DNA from: Acidobacteriota bacterium
Lineage (GTDB): Bacteria > Acidobacteriota > Terriglobia > Acidiferrales > UBA7541
NCBI GenBank assembly: GCA_018268785.1
Contig: JAFDVY010000018.1
Location: 1-44,975, forward strand
Direction: 5' to 3'
Length of the DNA: 44,975 bases
Of this stretch, positions 1 to 8,230 are shown piece by piece. The translations under genes and the position numbers were made by a program. Position 1 is the stretch's first letter, and the number at the start of each line of letters is the position of its first letter. The notes under the pieces are model-generated. The model searched no databases. It saw only the letters and a list, made by a program, of their open reading frames with translations, and was not told where the DNA came from.

Positions 1-363
1 GTAGCCGACGATGCACTTGGATTGGATGGAACGCTGCGACCAGAGCGTTTCCAGCATGTAATTCGAACCATAGCCGCCGCGCAAAGCAATCAGGCCGGCA
101 ATTTGCGGGTCGCCTAGCAGGGATTTGAAATCCCTGAGACGCGATTCCGTTGAGGAAGAAAAATACCCTTGCGGATCGCGCGAGAAACTGTCTTCCGGCA
201 CGAAGCCCAGAGAGCGAAGTTCCTCAAGGCCGCGCTGCTGCCGCTTGTCTTCCGCCGGGGAGGCCGGGGCAAAAATGCCGACGCGTGCGCCTCTTGAAAG
301 AGCGGGCGGCTTGACGACGGAAAGCCGTTCGGCGTGTTCCGAGCGTGGCATCGTGGCTGCCAT
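1..363 (-). CDS. S66-family LD-carboxypeptidase (LdcA/MccF-like), N-terminal part
   Basis: Partial gene running off the left edge; 121 codons are present, starting at ATG 363. The opening (ALSRGARVGIFAPASP, about residues 22-37) and the later GLIALRGGYGSNY stretch are typical of muramoyltetrapeptide (LD-) carboxypeptidases, which trim the terminal D-Ala from peptidoglycan tetrapeptides during recycling; the MccF self-immunity peptidases share the fold. The visible part ends with CIVGY, and in this family the next residue is the catalytic serine of a G-[YF]-S-D motif, so the whole active site lies outside the window. The start ATG overlaps the stop of the upstream MgtC-like gene by one base (TGATG), which suggests translational coupling. 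LdcA and MccF activities cannot be separated from this fragment. Confidence 0.85.
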   Translation of the reverse strand, partial: MAATMPRSEHAERLSVVKPPALSRGARVGIFAPASPAEDKRQQRGLEELRSLGFVPEDSFSRDPQGYFSSSTESRLRDFKSLLGDPQIAGLIALRGGYGSNYMLETLWSQRSIQSKCIVGY

Positions 364-1025
364 CAGGCAAAGGACCTTTCTGCCGGATGCATCTCATAAG
401 TGAGGCCGAGTTCGCACAGCTTTGCGGTGACTTTTTCCTCCTGGCGCTGGCTAAGGTCGGCCGTGAACTGAAGAATTTGTTTGCCGTCCACCGGCGAAAC
501 GCTGAGGTTTTCGATCGTCAGTTCCATTTCTCCGAAAAGCTGGTGAATTTCCGGAACTAGGCTCGCTGCATTGTCCGCCTTGATTCGGAAGAGCATGTAC
601 TGCGAACGAAGCTTGAAAACCTTTTCGATGCGCACAAGCGCCACCAGAGCGAAGAGCATGATAAGGCAGACGATGCCGGAAACTTTGTAAAGGCCGGTAC
701 CAGCAGCCATGCCCATGGCGGCCGTGAGAAAAATCGTGGCTGCGGTGGTCAGGCCAACGACACTTCCCTTGTCGCGCAGAATAACGCCTGCCCCAAGGAA
801 ACCGATGCCCTGCACGATATTGGATGCGATGCGCGTCGTCGCCGGATCTCCGGTGCGTTTTGCGAATTCCAAGGAGACAATGGTGAAGAGTGCCGCGGCC
901 ATGGAGACAAACAGACTCGTGCGCATTCCGGCGGGGCGTTTGCTGCGAATTCGCTCGATACCGACGAGCGAACCGAGGAACGCGGCCCACAAAAGCCGGT
1001 AAACGATGGTGGAAAGAGGAAGCAT
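363..1025 (-). CDS. MgtC/SapB family inner-membrane protein
   Basis: About 220 residues. The N-terminal two thirds hold four to five hydrophobic segments with MgtC/SapB hallmarks: LVGIERIRSKRPAGMRT early on, then IVQGIGFLGAGVILR and GLTTAATIFLTAAMGMAAG. The last 80 or so residues form a soluble, ACT-like domain. MgtC proteins are linked to growth in low magnesium and to modulation of the F-type ATP synthase in pathogens; the role in a soil bacterium is unknown. I prefer ATG 1025, which has GGGAAG about 7 nt upstream; an in-frame TTG at 1040 is possible but lies too close to its own AGGAG. The stop overlaps the next gene's start, so the two are probably co-transcribed. Confidence 0.85.
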   Translation of the reverse strand: MLPLSTIVYRLLWAAFLGSLVGIERIRSKRPAGMRTSLFVSMAAALFTIVSLEFAKRTGDPATTRIASNIVQGIGFLGAGVILRDKGSVVGLTTAATIFLTAAMGMAAGTGLYKVSGIVCLIMLFALVALVRIEKVFKLRSQYMLFRIKADNAASLVPEIHQLFGEMELTIENLSVSPVDGKQILQFTADLSQRQEEKVTAKLCELGLTYEMHPAERSFA

Positions 1026-1091
1026 TGAGCGACTTCCCAAGACTCCTAACTGTGCATCTCGCGCCGGACAGCATGACTGCTGTTCGCTTAC

Positions 1092-1120
1092 GAGAGCGCA
1101 GGCAAGAGTGCCTACGCTAC
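1092..1120 (-). repeat. GTAG-footed REP-like palindrome, GTAGCGTAGG type
   Basis: On the minus strand this reads GTAGCGTAGGCACTCTTGCC followed by TGCGCTCTC. It lies 16 nt past the stop of the PfkB kinase gene. Close copies are at 4181-4211 and 16351-16379. Confidence 0.8.
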
Positions 1121-1136
1121 AGGAAAAATTACCACG

Positions 1137-2045
1137 TTAGAGTTTGAACTGGCTGAGTTTCAGGATGTGGCGTGCCCTGGCGTGTATCTCTTTCGATTTA
1201 AGGCGCACGAGGCGGCGCGGGCCGAACTCTTCCACGGTAAAGCTGCCCATAACGGTTCCATAGACCATGGCGCGGCGGAGGTGCGCGTCGTCATGTTTTC
1301 CGGCACCGGCGAGGTAGCCCATGAAGCCACCCGCGAATGCGTCGCCTGCCCCGGTTGGATCGTGGGGTTCTTCGAGTGGAACAGCAGGAACGCAGAAAAC
1401 GCCATATTTGTCCACGAGCAGCGCGCCGTATTCGCCGCGCTTGATGACGAGCGCCGACGGCCCCAACTTAAAAATGTGCTTTGCGGCGCGGAGAAGGTTG
1501 TGTTCGTTCGAAAGCTGGCGCGTTTCTGAGTCATTGATCACGAGGATGTCGATGTGTTTTAGCGTTTCTTTCAGATCGTCGAGGGTGCGCTCGATCCAAT
1601 AGTTCATGGTGTCGAGGGCGACAACTTTTGGGCGTCTTTTCACTTGGTGCAGAACACTGCCCTGAAGATTGGGCGCGATATTAGCGAGGAATACGTATTT
1701 GGAATCGGTGTATTTCGCTGGAAGCCTGGGATTGAAGCCGGCGAAGACGTTCAGCTCCGTGATGAGAGTCACGCGTTCATTGAGGTTTTCCGAGTAGCGG
1801 CCGGCCCAGAAGAAACATTTGCCGGAGGCACGCTCGAGGCCGGTGGTGTCAATTTTCCTGCCGCGAAAGATTTGTTCATCCTGGGCGGTAAAATCGTCTC
1901 CGACGATTCCGACCAGGTTGACGTGCGTGAAATAGCTTGCAGACAACGCGAAATAGGTCGCAGCGCCGCCAATGATGCGCTCCTCCTTTCCATACGGGCT
2001 TTCAATGCCATCGAACGCGACAGAACCTACGACGAGAAGTGACAA
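1137..2045 (-). CDS. PfkB-family carbohydrate/nucleoside kinase
   Basis: 302 residues, full length for the ribokinase/PfkB family. It begins SLLVVGSVAFDGIESPYG, has the early IIGGAATYFA glycine region, and near the C-terminus DPTGAGDAFAGGF, the anion hole with the catalytic Asp. These enzymes move the ATP gamma-phosphate to a sugar or nucleoside hydroxyl in the cytoplasm; the substrate cannot be read from the sequence. The start is taken as TTG 2045 because CAGGAG lies 6 nt upstream and the alignment with the family begins there; the longer frame to 2105 would translate a repeat element. It lies downstream of MTA phosphorylase on the same strand (98 nt, with a repeat between), so a role in nucleoside or methylthioribose salvage is possible but only inferred. 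Confidence 0.85.
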   Translation of the reverse strand: MSLLVVGSVAFDGIESPYGKEERIIGGAATYFALSASYFTHVNLVGIVGDDFTAQDEQIFRGRKIDTTGLERASGKCFFWAGRYSENLNERVTLITELNVFAGFNPRLPAKYTDSKYVFLANIAPNLQGSVLHQVKRRPKVVALDTMNYWIERTLDDLKETLKHIDILVINDSETRQLSNEHNLLRAAKHIFKLGPSALVIKRGEYGALLVDKYGVFCVPAVPLEEPHDPTGAGDAFAGGFMGYLAGAGKHDDAHLRRAMVYGTVMGSFTVEEFGPRRLVRLKSKEIHARARHILKLSQFKL

Positions 2046-2082
2046 GTTTTGCTCCTGACTTTGGTTAATACCACACGGGAAT

Positions 2083-2133
2083 CGAAGAGCGCAGGCCTTT
2101 GCCACTCAGGGTAAACACGAGTGCCTACGCTAC
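2083..2133 (-). repeat. GTAG-footed repeat, long variant
   Basis: On the minus strand it opens GTAGCGTAGGCACTCGTGTT, continues with a TACCCTGA core, and ends in CCTGCGCTCTTCG. It shares the TGTTTACCCTGA core with 17245-17282 and a related core with 24476-24513. It starts 10 nt after the MTA phosphorylase stop and fills most of the gap to the PfkB gene. Confidence 0.65.
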
Positions 2134-2143
2134 CGAAATAATG

Positions 2144-3040
2144 TTACGAGATGTATTTGCCGATGATTGCGCCGAGTTTTACCTTTGTTGCCCTGGGAAC
2201 AAGCTTTGGATCCGTGATCAACGCATGGGCCAGTGCCGAGCCGCACTTGCACTCGCGATGCTCGGGCATGGATTTGATCGCTTCACGCAGAACTTTCTGC
2301 GCATTTTCGGCGTTCTGCTGAAGAGTGGCCATAATTTGCGCGCCGGTGACGGATTCATGATCCGGATGCCAGCAATCATAATCGGTAATCATGGCGATGG
2401 TGCCGTAACAGAGCTCGGCTTCGCGGGCAAGCTTGGCCTCGGTGACGTTGGTCATGCCAATGACGTCGAATTCCATTTTGCGATGCATGTGCGCTTCGGC
2501 AAGCGTCGAAAATTGCGGGCCTTCCATGCAGATGTACGTTCCCTTGCGATGGACGGGAACGCCGCAATGGACACTGGCGTCGGCCAGGACACGGGAGACC
2601 TGGCCACACGTGGGTTTGTCGAACGTGACGTGGGCGACGAGGCCGCCTCCGAAAAATGTGGAAATGCGATGCCTGGTGCGGTCCACAAATTGGTCTGCAA
2701 CGAGAAATTCGCCGGGGCGGAGGTTCTCTTTCAGCGAACCTACGGCGCTGACAGAAACAATGCGTTCGACGCCGAGCAGCTTCATTGCGTAAATATTTGC
2801 GCGGTAGTTGATTTCGGTCGGCAGGATGCGATGGCCGCGTGCGTGGCGCGCCAGGAACGCGACCTGCTTCCCTTCCAGCGTTCCAAGAACGAGGGCGTCG
2901 GACGGATCGCCGAAGGGAGTTTTCACGCGAATTTCGCGCGTGTCGGTAAGTCCCTGCATCGCGTAAAGGCCGCTGCCGCCGATAACTCCGATGGTAGCGT
3001 GCGGTTTCCTATGTAATTTCCTGCTGGACTTCTTTGCCAT
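2144..3040 (-). CDS. mtnP: S-methyl-5'-thioadenosine phosphorylase
   Basis: 298 residues from ATG 3040 (GGAG 8 nt upstream; a GTG at 3076 would only add residues from leader sequence). It cleaves methylthioadenosine, the by-product of SAM-consuming polyamine and quorum-signal synthesis, with phosphate to give adenine and 5-methylthioribose 1-phosphate. Family marks are TIGVIGGSGLY near the start, the phosphate-binding RHARGHRILPTEINYRAN, SVSAVGSLKENLRPGE, the substrate segment GTYICMEGPQFST, and MTNVTEAKLAREAELCY followed by TDYDCW. The last two favour MTA phosphorylase over purine nucleoside phosphorylase. The gene lies between meaB and the PfkB kinase on the same strand. The other methionine-salvage genes (mtnA onward) are not in the window. 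Confidence 0.9.
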   Translation of the reverse strand: MAKKSSRKLHRKPHATIGVIGGSGLYAMQGLTDTREIRVKTPFGDPSDALVLGTLEGKQVAFLARHARGHRILPTEINYRANIYAMKLLGVERIVSVSAVGSLKENLRPGEFLVADQFVDRTRHRISTFFGGGLVAHVTFDKPTCGQVSRVLADASVHCGVPVHRKGTYICMEGPQFSTLAEAHMHRKMEFDVIGMTNVTEAKLAREAELCYGTIAMITDYDCWHPDHESVTGAQIMATLQQNAENAQKVLREAIKSMPEHRECKCGSALAHALITDPKLVPRATKVKLGAIIGKYIS

Positions 3041-3077
3041 TCGGATTGCTCCAAGAAGAGAATTATGCCTACTCACA

Positions 3078-3103
3078 GATGCCGGGCTGAAGCCCTGCGC
3101 TAC
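3078..3103 (-). repeat. GTAG-footed REP-like palindrome, GCCGGGCTTTAGCCCGGC type
   Basis: On the minus strand it runs from GTAGCGC to GGCATC, with a CAGGGCTT/AGCCCGGC stem carrying one mismatch. It lies between meaB and mtnP. The same core is at 17357-17382, 31605-31631 and 44287-44312. Confidence 0.8.
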
Positions 3104-3118
3104 AGTAAAGACAAAGAC

Positions 3119-4078
3119 TCATTTCGTGGTGCTCGTTGCCGAGAGTAGCTCGTTCACTGCCGTAAACGGATCCTTCTTGCGCTGTGAAACTTCCGCGGCG
3201 AGACGATCGAGTTTTTTTTCACCTTCGGCGCCCTGCAGGACTTGTTCGAGCAAGCGCGATTCGAGCAGGCCAAGCAGGCGATTCTTCCAGTGCTCTCGCT
3301 GCTTCTTTTCGCGCTCGCCGCTCGATTCGAAATGAACGCGGAATTTTTCAATGGACGCAGCAAGAGCGTCGATTCCCGCATTTTCCGTGGCGACAGTTCG
3401 AATGACGGGCGGATGCCAGCCGTCGCGCGGCATGACGAGCGAGAGCATCGCGTGGAGCTGCTCTTCGAGGCGATCGGCGCCTTCGCGGTCGGCTTTGTTT
3501 AGGACAAAAATGTCCGCGATTTCCATGAGTCCGGCTTTCATGGATTGAATGTCGTCGCCGAGGCCAGGAACGAGGATAACGAGGACGCAATCTGCCAGGC
3601 GGACGATGTCCACTTCATCCTGGCCGACGCCGACGGTTTCGATGAGAATTTGCTTTTTACCGGCCGCATCGAGAACAAGTGCTACTTCGGCTGTGGCTCG
3701 GGAGAGACCTCCCAGAAAACCGCGAGTAGCCATGGAGCGAATGAAAATGCCGGCGTCACCCGCATGGCTTTGCATGCGGATGCGATCTCCGAGAATCGCG
3801 CCGCCAGTGTAAGGGCTCGTGGGGTCAACAGCGACAACGCCAACCTTTTGTTCCGCTTTGCGGTAGTGGGCAGCGAGGCGATCGACGAGCGTGCTTTTCC
3901 CGGTCCCAGGGGCTCCGGTAACACCCGAGAGATAAGCGCCACCCGTGTGTGGGAACAACTTTTTCAGGAGATCCTCGGCTTCCGGCGCATGATTTTCTAT
4001 GGCGGTGATGGCGCGGGAAACGGCGCGGACTTCTCCAGCGCGCACTTGCTGCGCCCAGACTTCAATTGGCGCAGACAT
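3119..4078 (-). CDS. meaB: MeaB/ArgK-family G3E GTPase, methylmalonyl-CoA mutase chaperone
   Basis: 319 residues from ATG 4078 (AGGAA just upstream). MeaB-type GTPases gate cobalamin loading and protect B12-dependent acyl-CoA mutases such as methylmalonyl-CoA mutase in the cytosol. The P-loop GAPGTGKS is at about residues 55-62, followed by VVAVDPTSPYTGGAILGDRIRM (switch and Mg-binding region), ETVGVGQDEVDI, and the base-recognition NKAD. The 'ArgK' kinase name often given to this family is historical and not supported by these motifs. The gene follows an acyl-CoA dehydrogenase gene, which fits breakdown of branched-chain or odd-chain acyl-CoAs, although no mutase gene is in the window. Confidence 0.92.
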   Translation of the reverse strand: MSAPIEVWAQQVRAGEVRAVSRAITAIENHAPEAEDLLKKLFPHTGGAYLSGVTGAPGTGKSTLVDRLAAHYRKAEQKVGVVAVDPTSPYTGGAILGDRIRMQSHAGDAGIFIRSMATRGFLGGLSRATAEVALVLDAAGKKQILIETVGVGQDEVDIVRLADCVLVILVPGLGDDIQSMKAGLMEIADIFVLNKADREGADRLEEQLHAMLSLVMPRDGWHPPVIRTVATENAGIDALAASIEKFRVHFESSGEREKKQREHWKNRLLGLLESRLLEQVLQGAEGEKKLDRLAAEVSQRKKDPFTAVNELLSATSTTK

Positions 4079-4180
4079 GCTTTTCCTGAAGGCCACAGAG
4101 GGGGGCGACACTCATGCCTCTATTATGCGGGAGTCGCGAGATAAATTCAGCCGCAGGGAAGGCTTGCAAGCAGTTGAACT

Positions 4181-4211
4181 CGAAGAGCGCAGGCAAGAGT
4201 GCCTACGCTAC
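4181..4211 (-). repeat. GTAG-footed REP-like palindrome that supplies the stop codon of the acyl-CoA dehydrogenase gene
   Basis: Nearly identical to the copies at 1092-1120 and 16351-16379 in the shared part. The first TAG of its GTAG foot (4208-4210 on the complement) is the stop codon of the upstream gene, so the element begins inside the last codons of that gene. Confidence 0.8.
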
Positions 4212-5356
4212 TTTTTGCCGAGAAGCTGGCGGGCAATGACCAATTTCTGGATTTCGCTGGTGCCTTCGCCAATGGTGCAGAGTTTCACGTCGCGGTAGAA
4301 CTTTTCCGCAGGGTAGTCTTTGATGAAACCGTAGCCGCCGTGGATCTGCACACACTCATTGGCCACTCGCACGGCGACCTCGCTGGCGAAAAGCTTTGCC
4401 ATGCTGGATTCGCGGGTGAAACGCTGCGTTTTCTGATCGGCAAGCCACGCGGCTTGGTAGACGAGCAGGCGCGCGGCCTCGACTTCCGTGGCCATGTCTG
4501 CCAGCTTGAACTGGATCGCCTGAAATTCGCTGATGGTCTTGCCGAATTGTTTGCGCTGCTTGGCATATTTGGTAGCGGCATCAAGCGCGCCCTGAGCCAT
4601 GCCCAGCGCAAGCGCTGCGATGGAGATGCGACCGCCATCGAGAATCGCGAGGCTGCCTGTGAAGCCCTCGCCTTCGGCGCCGAGCAGATTTGCTGCGGGC
4701 ACGCGGCAATCGGTGAAAATAATTTCTGAAGTATCGCTGGCGCGGAGGCCGAGCTTGTTTTCCTTCTTGCCGGGGCGAAACCCCGGCATGCCTTTTTCGA
4801 GAATGAACGCGCTGATGCCATGCGAGGCTTTCGCCTTGTCCGTGACCGCCATGGCGACGCAGGTATCGGCGTAATGGCCGTTTGTGGTGAACGTTTTTGA
4901 CCCGTTGAGAACGTAGTGATCGCCGTCGCGGCGAGCCACGGTGCGAGTACCGCCCGCGTCAGAACCGGCTTCAGGCTCGGTGAGGGACCACGCGCCGATC
5001 TTTTTTCCCTGGGCTAGCGGAACGAGATATTTCTGCTTTTGCGACTCGGTGCCGAACTTGTAGATGTGATTGCTGCAGAGCGAATTGTGCGCGGCCACGA
5101 TGATGCCGATGGAGCCGTCGACGCGAGACAGCTCCTCGATGGCGATGACATATTCCACGTAACCGAGTCCGGCGCCGCCATATTGTTCAGGAAAAATGAT
5201 GCCGAGAAGTCCCATTTCGGCGAGCTTGGGCATGATTTCCAGCGGGAAATGCGAAACTTCGTCCCATTCCATTACGTGCGGAGCGATCTCGCCTTCGGCA
5301 AATTCGCGAATGCTTTTGCGGAGTTGCTGCTGCTCATCAGTGAAGGAGAAATCCAC
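4208..5356 (-). CDS. Acyl-CoA dehydrogenase
   Basis: 382 residues from GTG 5356, giving the usual opening [24 protein letters not shown] lies about 5 nt upstream. It is an FAD flavoenzyme that introduces the alpha-beta double bond into acyl-CoA and passes electrons to ETF. Visible are the FAD-contacting [15 protein letters not shown], the central beta-barrel, [21 protein letters not shown], and near the end [10 protein letters not shown] with the catalytic glutamate at about residue 364. Chain-length preference cannot be called, though short or branched chains are likely from the layout and the neighbouring meaB gene. The stop codon lies inside a GTAG repeat; the C-terminus is still of normal length. 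Confidence 0.92.
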   Translation of the reverse strand: MDFSFTDEQQQLRKSIREFAEGEIAPHVMEWDEVSHFPLEIMPKLAEMGLLGIIFPEQYGGAGLGYVEYVIAIEELSRVDGSIGIIVAAHNSLCSNHIYKFGTESQKQKYLVPLAQGKKIGAWSLTEPEAGSDAGGTRTVARRDGDHYVLNGSKTFTTNGHYADTCVAMAVTDKAKASHGISAFILEKGMPGFRPGKKENKLGLRASDTSEIIFTDCRVPAANLLGAEGEGFTGSLAILDGGRISIAALALGMAQGALDAATKYAKQRKQFGKTISEFQAIQFKLADMATEVEAARLLVYQAAWLADQKTQRFTRESSMAKLFASEVAVRVANECVQIHGGYGFIKDYPAEKFYRDVKLCTIGEGTSEIQKLVIARQLLGKK

Positions 5357-5475
5357 GCGGCCCCCAGGGAACAAAGTTTTAGATATAGCGAACCAAAGAA
5401 TAGTTTATAACGACGGCGGGAGGGCTGCGAACTGCCAAAGGAGAGACGGGAGGTCAAAATGGCACTAAAGAACTA

Positions 5476-6543
5476 TTACGCTCCGGCGCGACGGGTTTTG
5501 GAAGCGACTTCGCGCGTGACATGAATGGCGCGTTCGCAGCCGGCGCGGTCCACGTCACAGTGTGTTACGAACCGGACGGAGTACAGCGCAGTGTCGAGCG
5601 CAAGGATGTCGTGTGGCTGGAGCGCTTCGCAGAATTCGACCGCGTTCAATCCGGTGCGCTCGCAATCGAAAATGACGATGTTGGTTTCGACGGTGCTTGC
5701 GTCGAGGACGAGGTTTGGAATTGTTGCAATTTCCCGCGCGAGGTATTTCGCGTTGGCGTGATCTTCGTGGAGGCGCTTCGGCGATTCTTCCAGCGCAATG
5801 AGGCCAGCTGCAGCAAGTACGCCGGTCTGGCGCATGCCGCCGCCAAACATTTTTCGATAGATGCGCGCCTTGTCAATGAACTCTTGAGAGCCGACGAGCA
5901 TGGAGCCGACTGGCGCGCCTAGACCTTTCGAGAGGCAAAACATCACGGAGTCGAGATTGCGAGTCATGTCCGCGACCGATTCGCCGAGCGCGACAGCCGC
6001 ATTGAAAATACGAGCTCCGTCGAGATGAACTTTCAACTTAACGGCATGTGCTTTAGCGCAAATGTCGTTGACCTGCGCCGTGGGGTAGAGCGTGCCGCCC
6101 GCCATGTTATGCGTATTTTCGAGGCAGACCAGCGCCGTTTGCGAATCGTAGTAAATCTTTGGCCGAATAACCGCTTCGATTTTCTTCCAGGTCAGGATGC
6201 CGTCGTCGGCGCGGGCGATGCGAGGCATGGCTCCGGCAATCGCCGACATGGACGCGAGTTCGTAGAGATTGACGTGGCTGCGCTCTTCGCAAATGACTTC
6301 GTCGCCGTGATGCGTCCAGACTTTGATGGCGATGAGATTCCCCATGCAGCCCGTGGGGACGAACAGCGCGGCTTCCTTGCGAAAGATTTCCGCGGCGCGT
6401 TTTTCCAGGCGATTAACGGTCGGATCTTCGAGATAGACGTCATCGCCGACCTCGGCTTCCGCCATGGCGCGCCGCATGGCCGGCGTTGGCTTGGTAAACG
6501 TATCGCTGCGAAGGTCAACAAGGTTTGCTGCTGGCGTGGACAT
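5476..6543 (-). CDS. ltaE: Low-specificity L-threonine aldolase
   Basis: 355 residues. A PLP fold-type I enzyme that splits L-threonine or L-allo-threonine into glycine and acetaldehyde. Family motifs in order: LVDLRSDTFTKPTPAMRRAM, GDDVYLEDPTVNRLE, FVPTGCMGNLIAI, ENTHNMAGGTLYP, VHLDGARIFNAA with the cofactor-binding Asp, and CLSKGLGAPVGS with the Schiff-base lysine at about residue 206. The start is ATG 6543 with AGGGG about 10 nt upstream. It follows hemW by 27 nt on the same strand and so is probably the last gene of a bshC-yjbQ-hemW-ltaE transcript. That order has no obvious metabolic logic. Confidence 0.92.
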   Translation of the reverse strand: MSTPAANLVDLRSDTFTKPTPAMRRAMAEAEVGDDVYLEDPTVNRLEKRAAEIFRKEAALFVPTGCMGNLIAIKVWTHHGDEVICEERSHVNLYELASMSAIAGAMPRIARADDGILTWKKIEAVIRPKIYYDSQTALVCLENTHNMAGGTLYPTAQVNDICAKAHAVKLKVHLDGARIFNAAVALGESVADMTRNLDSVMFCLSKGLGAPVGSMLVGSQEFIDKARIYRKMFGGGMRQTGVLAAAGLIALEESPKRLHEDHANAKYLAREIATIPNLVLDASTVETNIVIFDCERTGLNAVEFCEALQPHDILALDTALYSVRFVTHCDVDRAGCERAIHVTREVASKTRRAGA

Positions 6544-6570
6544 TCGGTGATCGCCCCTGGGCTAGCTAGT

Positions 6571-7734
6571 TTAACTGAGAAGCTCGACGAACACTTCGTT
6601 CGAAATACTCAGCTTTTTGGGCGCGAGGCGTACGATGTTGCCTTCGCGCTCGATCAGTCCCGCCGATTGCAGCGTGACGAACTTTTCGCTTAAGGATGCG
6701 GCATACGCCGGCTCGATTTGATCGAGATTGATTCCGTTCAGTTGGCGGAGCCCGAGAAAGATTTCTTCTTCCTGTGCCTGTTTGACGGAGACGGCTTCTA
6801 TTTGCTCGGCAGGAAGATATCCCGACTCGAGTGCGGCAACATATTGCGCGGAATCGTGGACATTTGCCCAGCGAGTTGAGCCACTGAACGAGTGCGCGCC
6901 CGCTCCGAAGCCGAGGTAGGGTTCGCGGCGCCAGTATTTCAAGTTGTGGCGAGAGGCGCGCCCGGGCTTTGCCCAATTGGAAATTTCATAGTGATTGAAT
7001 CCGGCTACGCTTAACAGACTGCACGCAAGATCGTAGGAGTCCGCCATCTGGTCGTCGGTGGGAACGGCTGGCGCGCTGTATTTTGTGCCAAGAGAAAGCA
7101 GTTCCCTGCCGAGGCGGCTGCCTTCATCAACTTCGAGCATGTAAATGGAAACGTGCTCGGGAGTCAGAGCAACGAGTTCATCAAGCGAATTGCGCCAGGT
7201 CGCTGCCGTCTGGTGCGGCAGCCCGATAATCAAATCGAAACTGAGATTGTGCAGTCCAGCCGCGCGGAGAATTGAAGCTGCACGATAGACATCTTCCCTG
7301 CGATGCATGCGGCCGGAGGACTTAAGCTCAAGATCAGAAAAAGATTGCACGCCGAAACTGACCCGATTGATTCCCGCGTCAGCCCAGGCCGCGGCTTTTC
7401 CTGCGGTAACGGTTTCGGGGTCGGCTTCCAGCGTCACTTCCGCGAATTCGCAGGTAAACGTGCGGCGAATTGCATCAAGAATTCCTCTTAAGTGACCGGG
7501 ATCCAACAAACTCGGCGTCCCGCCGCCGAAATACACGGTATCCACTACGGCATTTTGAATCTGGGATTCGGGAATTCCGGAGGAGGCGTAGAGGTCGCGA
7601 TGGTTCGCTATTTCAGCCTGCACTGCAAACGCATACGGCGCATATCGATCCGCTGCTACGACGCCTGTATGAAAATTGCAGTACGTGCATTTCGTCTGAC
7701 AAAACGGAACCTGGATGTAAACGCCAAGATTCAT
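6571..7734 (-). CDS. hemW: HemW-like radical SAM heme chaperone (HemN family)
   Basis: 387 residues from ATG 7734 (GGGAA just upstream; a GTG at 7770 is possible but less likely). The radical-SAM cluster motif is C12-x3-C16-x2-C19 within VPFCQTKCTYCNF. It lacks the extra cysteine after the motif that marks true oxygen-independent coproporphyrinogen dehydrogenase HemN, which favours HemW, a heme-binding insertion protein for respiratory enzymes. Other marks are TVYFGGGTPSLL, EADPETVT, RVSFGVQSF, FDLIIGLPHQT and the HemW_C-like tail with YLGFGAGAHSF. It lies 49 nt after yjbQ and is followed closely by ltaE. Confidence 0.88.
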   Translation of the reverse strand: MNLGVYIQVPFCQTKCTYCNFHTGVVAADRYAPYAFAVQAEIANHRDLYASSGIPESQIQNAVVDTVYFGGGTPSLLDPGHLRGILDAIRRTFTCEFAEVTLEADPETVTAGKAAAWADAGINRVSFGVQSFSDLELKSSGRMHRREDVYRAASILRAAGLHNLSFDLIIGLPHQTAATWRNSLDELVALTPEHVSIYMLEVDEGSRLGRELLSLGTKYSAPAVPTDDQMADSYDLACSLLSVAGFNHYEISNWAKPGRASRHNLKYWRREPYLGFGAGAHSFSGSTRWANVHDSAQYVAALESGYLPAEQIEAVSVKQAQEEEIFLGLRQLNGINLDQIEPAYAASLSEKFVTLQSAGLIEREGNIVRLAPKKLSISNEVFVELLS

Positions 7735-7783
7735 GGTTTCCCGCTTGATTTTAGCATGCAGGATGGACACAAGCCTGCCGGAG

Positions 7784-8194
7784 TCACTTCGCGTCGGGGA
7801 CCACTTTCAGTTGCATGGTACGTTCGCGCGGTCCGTCATACTCGCAGAAGAAAATCCCCTGCCAGCGACCGAGCGCGAGCCGTCCATTTTCGACGAAGAT
7901 TACCTGGCTCGTTCCGGTAAGAATTGTTTTTGCGTGTGAATCGGAGTTTCCCTCCGCGTGACGATATGGCCCTTTGTGCGGCACGACGCGGTCCATAATT
8001 CCTTCGATATCGGAGGCAACGTCGGGGTCGGCATGCTCGTTAATGGCCACGCCCGCCGTGGTGTGCGGCACGTAGACATAGCAAACACCTTGCTGTACGG
8101 CGGATTTGGAAACAATGGATTGCACTTCGCCAGTGACATCGACGAGTTGCGTCCGGCGATCGGTGCGCACACGCAGAATTTCGATTTTGGCCAT
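7784..8194 (-). CDS. yjbQ: YjbQ/UPF0047 family protein
   Basis: 136 residues, the normal length for this single-domain family. Conserved signature segments are all present: YVPHTTAGVAINEHADPDV, the GNSDSHAKT histidine cluster, and GRLALGRWQGIFFCEYDGPRER. Members have weak thiamin-phosphate-synthase activity when overexpressed, but the physiological role is unsettled, so the name should be read as a family label. The three conserved histidines probably bind a metal. It sits 36 nt after bshC and 49 nt before hemW on the same strand, so it is probably co-transcribed with them. Confidence 0.88.
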   Translation of the reverse strand: MAKIEILRVRTDRRTQLVDVTGEVQSIVSKSAVQQGVCYVYVPHTTAGVAINEHADPDVASDIEGIMDRVVPHKGPYRHAEGNSDSHAKTILTGTSQVIFVENGRLALGRWQGIFFCEYDGPRERTMQLKVVPDAK

Positions 8195-8230
8195 GGAGAC
8201 GCAAGCGTACCACGCGCAGCAAATGCCGGA

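Noticed and set aside
2099..3016. 305-codon plus-strand frame opposite mtnP
   Set aside because: Antisense shadow of an intact mtnP; begins in a repeat.
3119..4078. ArgK (arginine transport kinase) annotation
   Set aside because: The motifs are those of the MeaB G3E GTPase family; the kinase name is historical.
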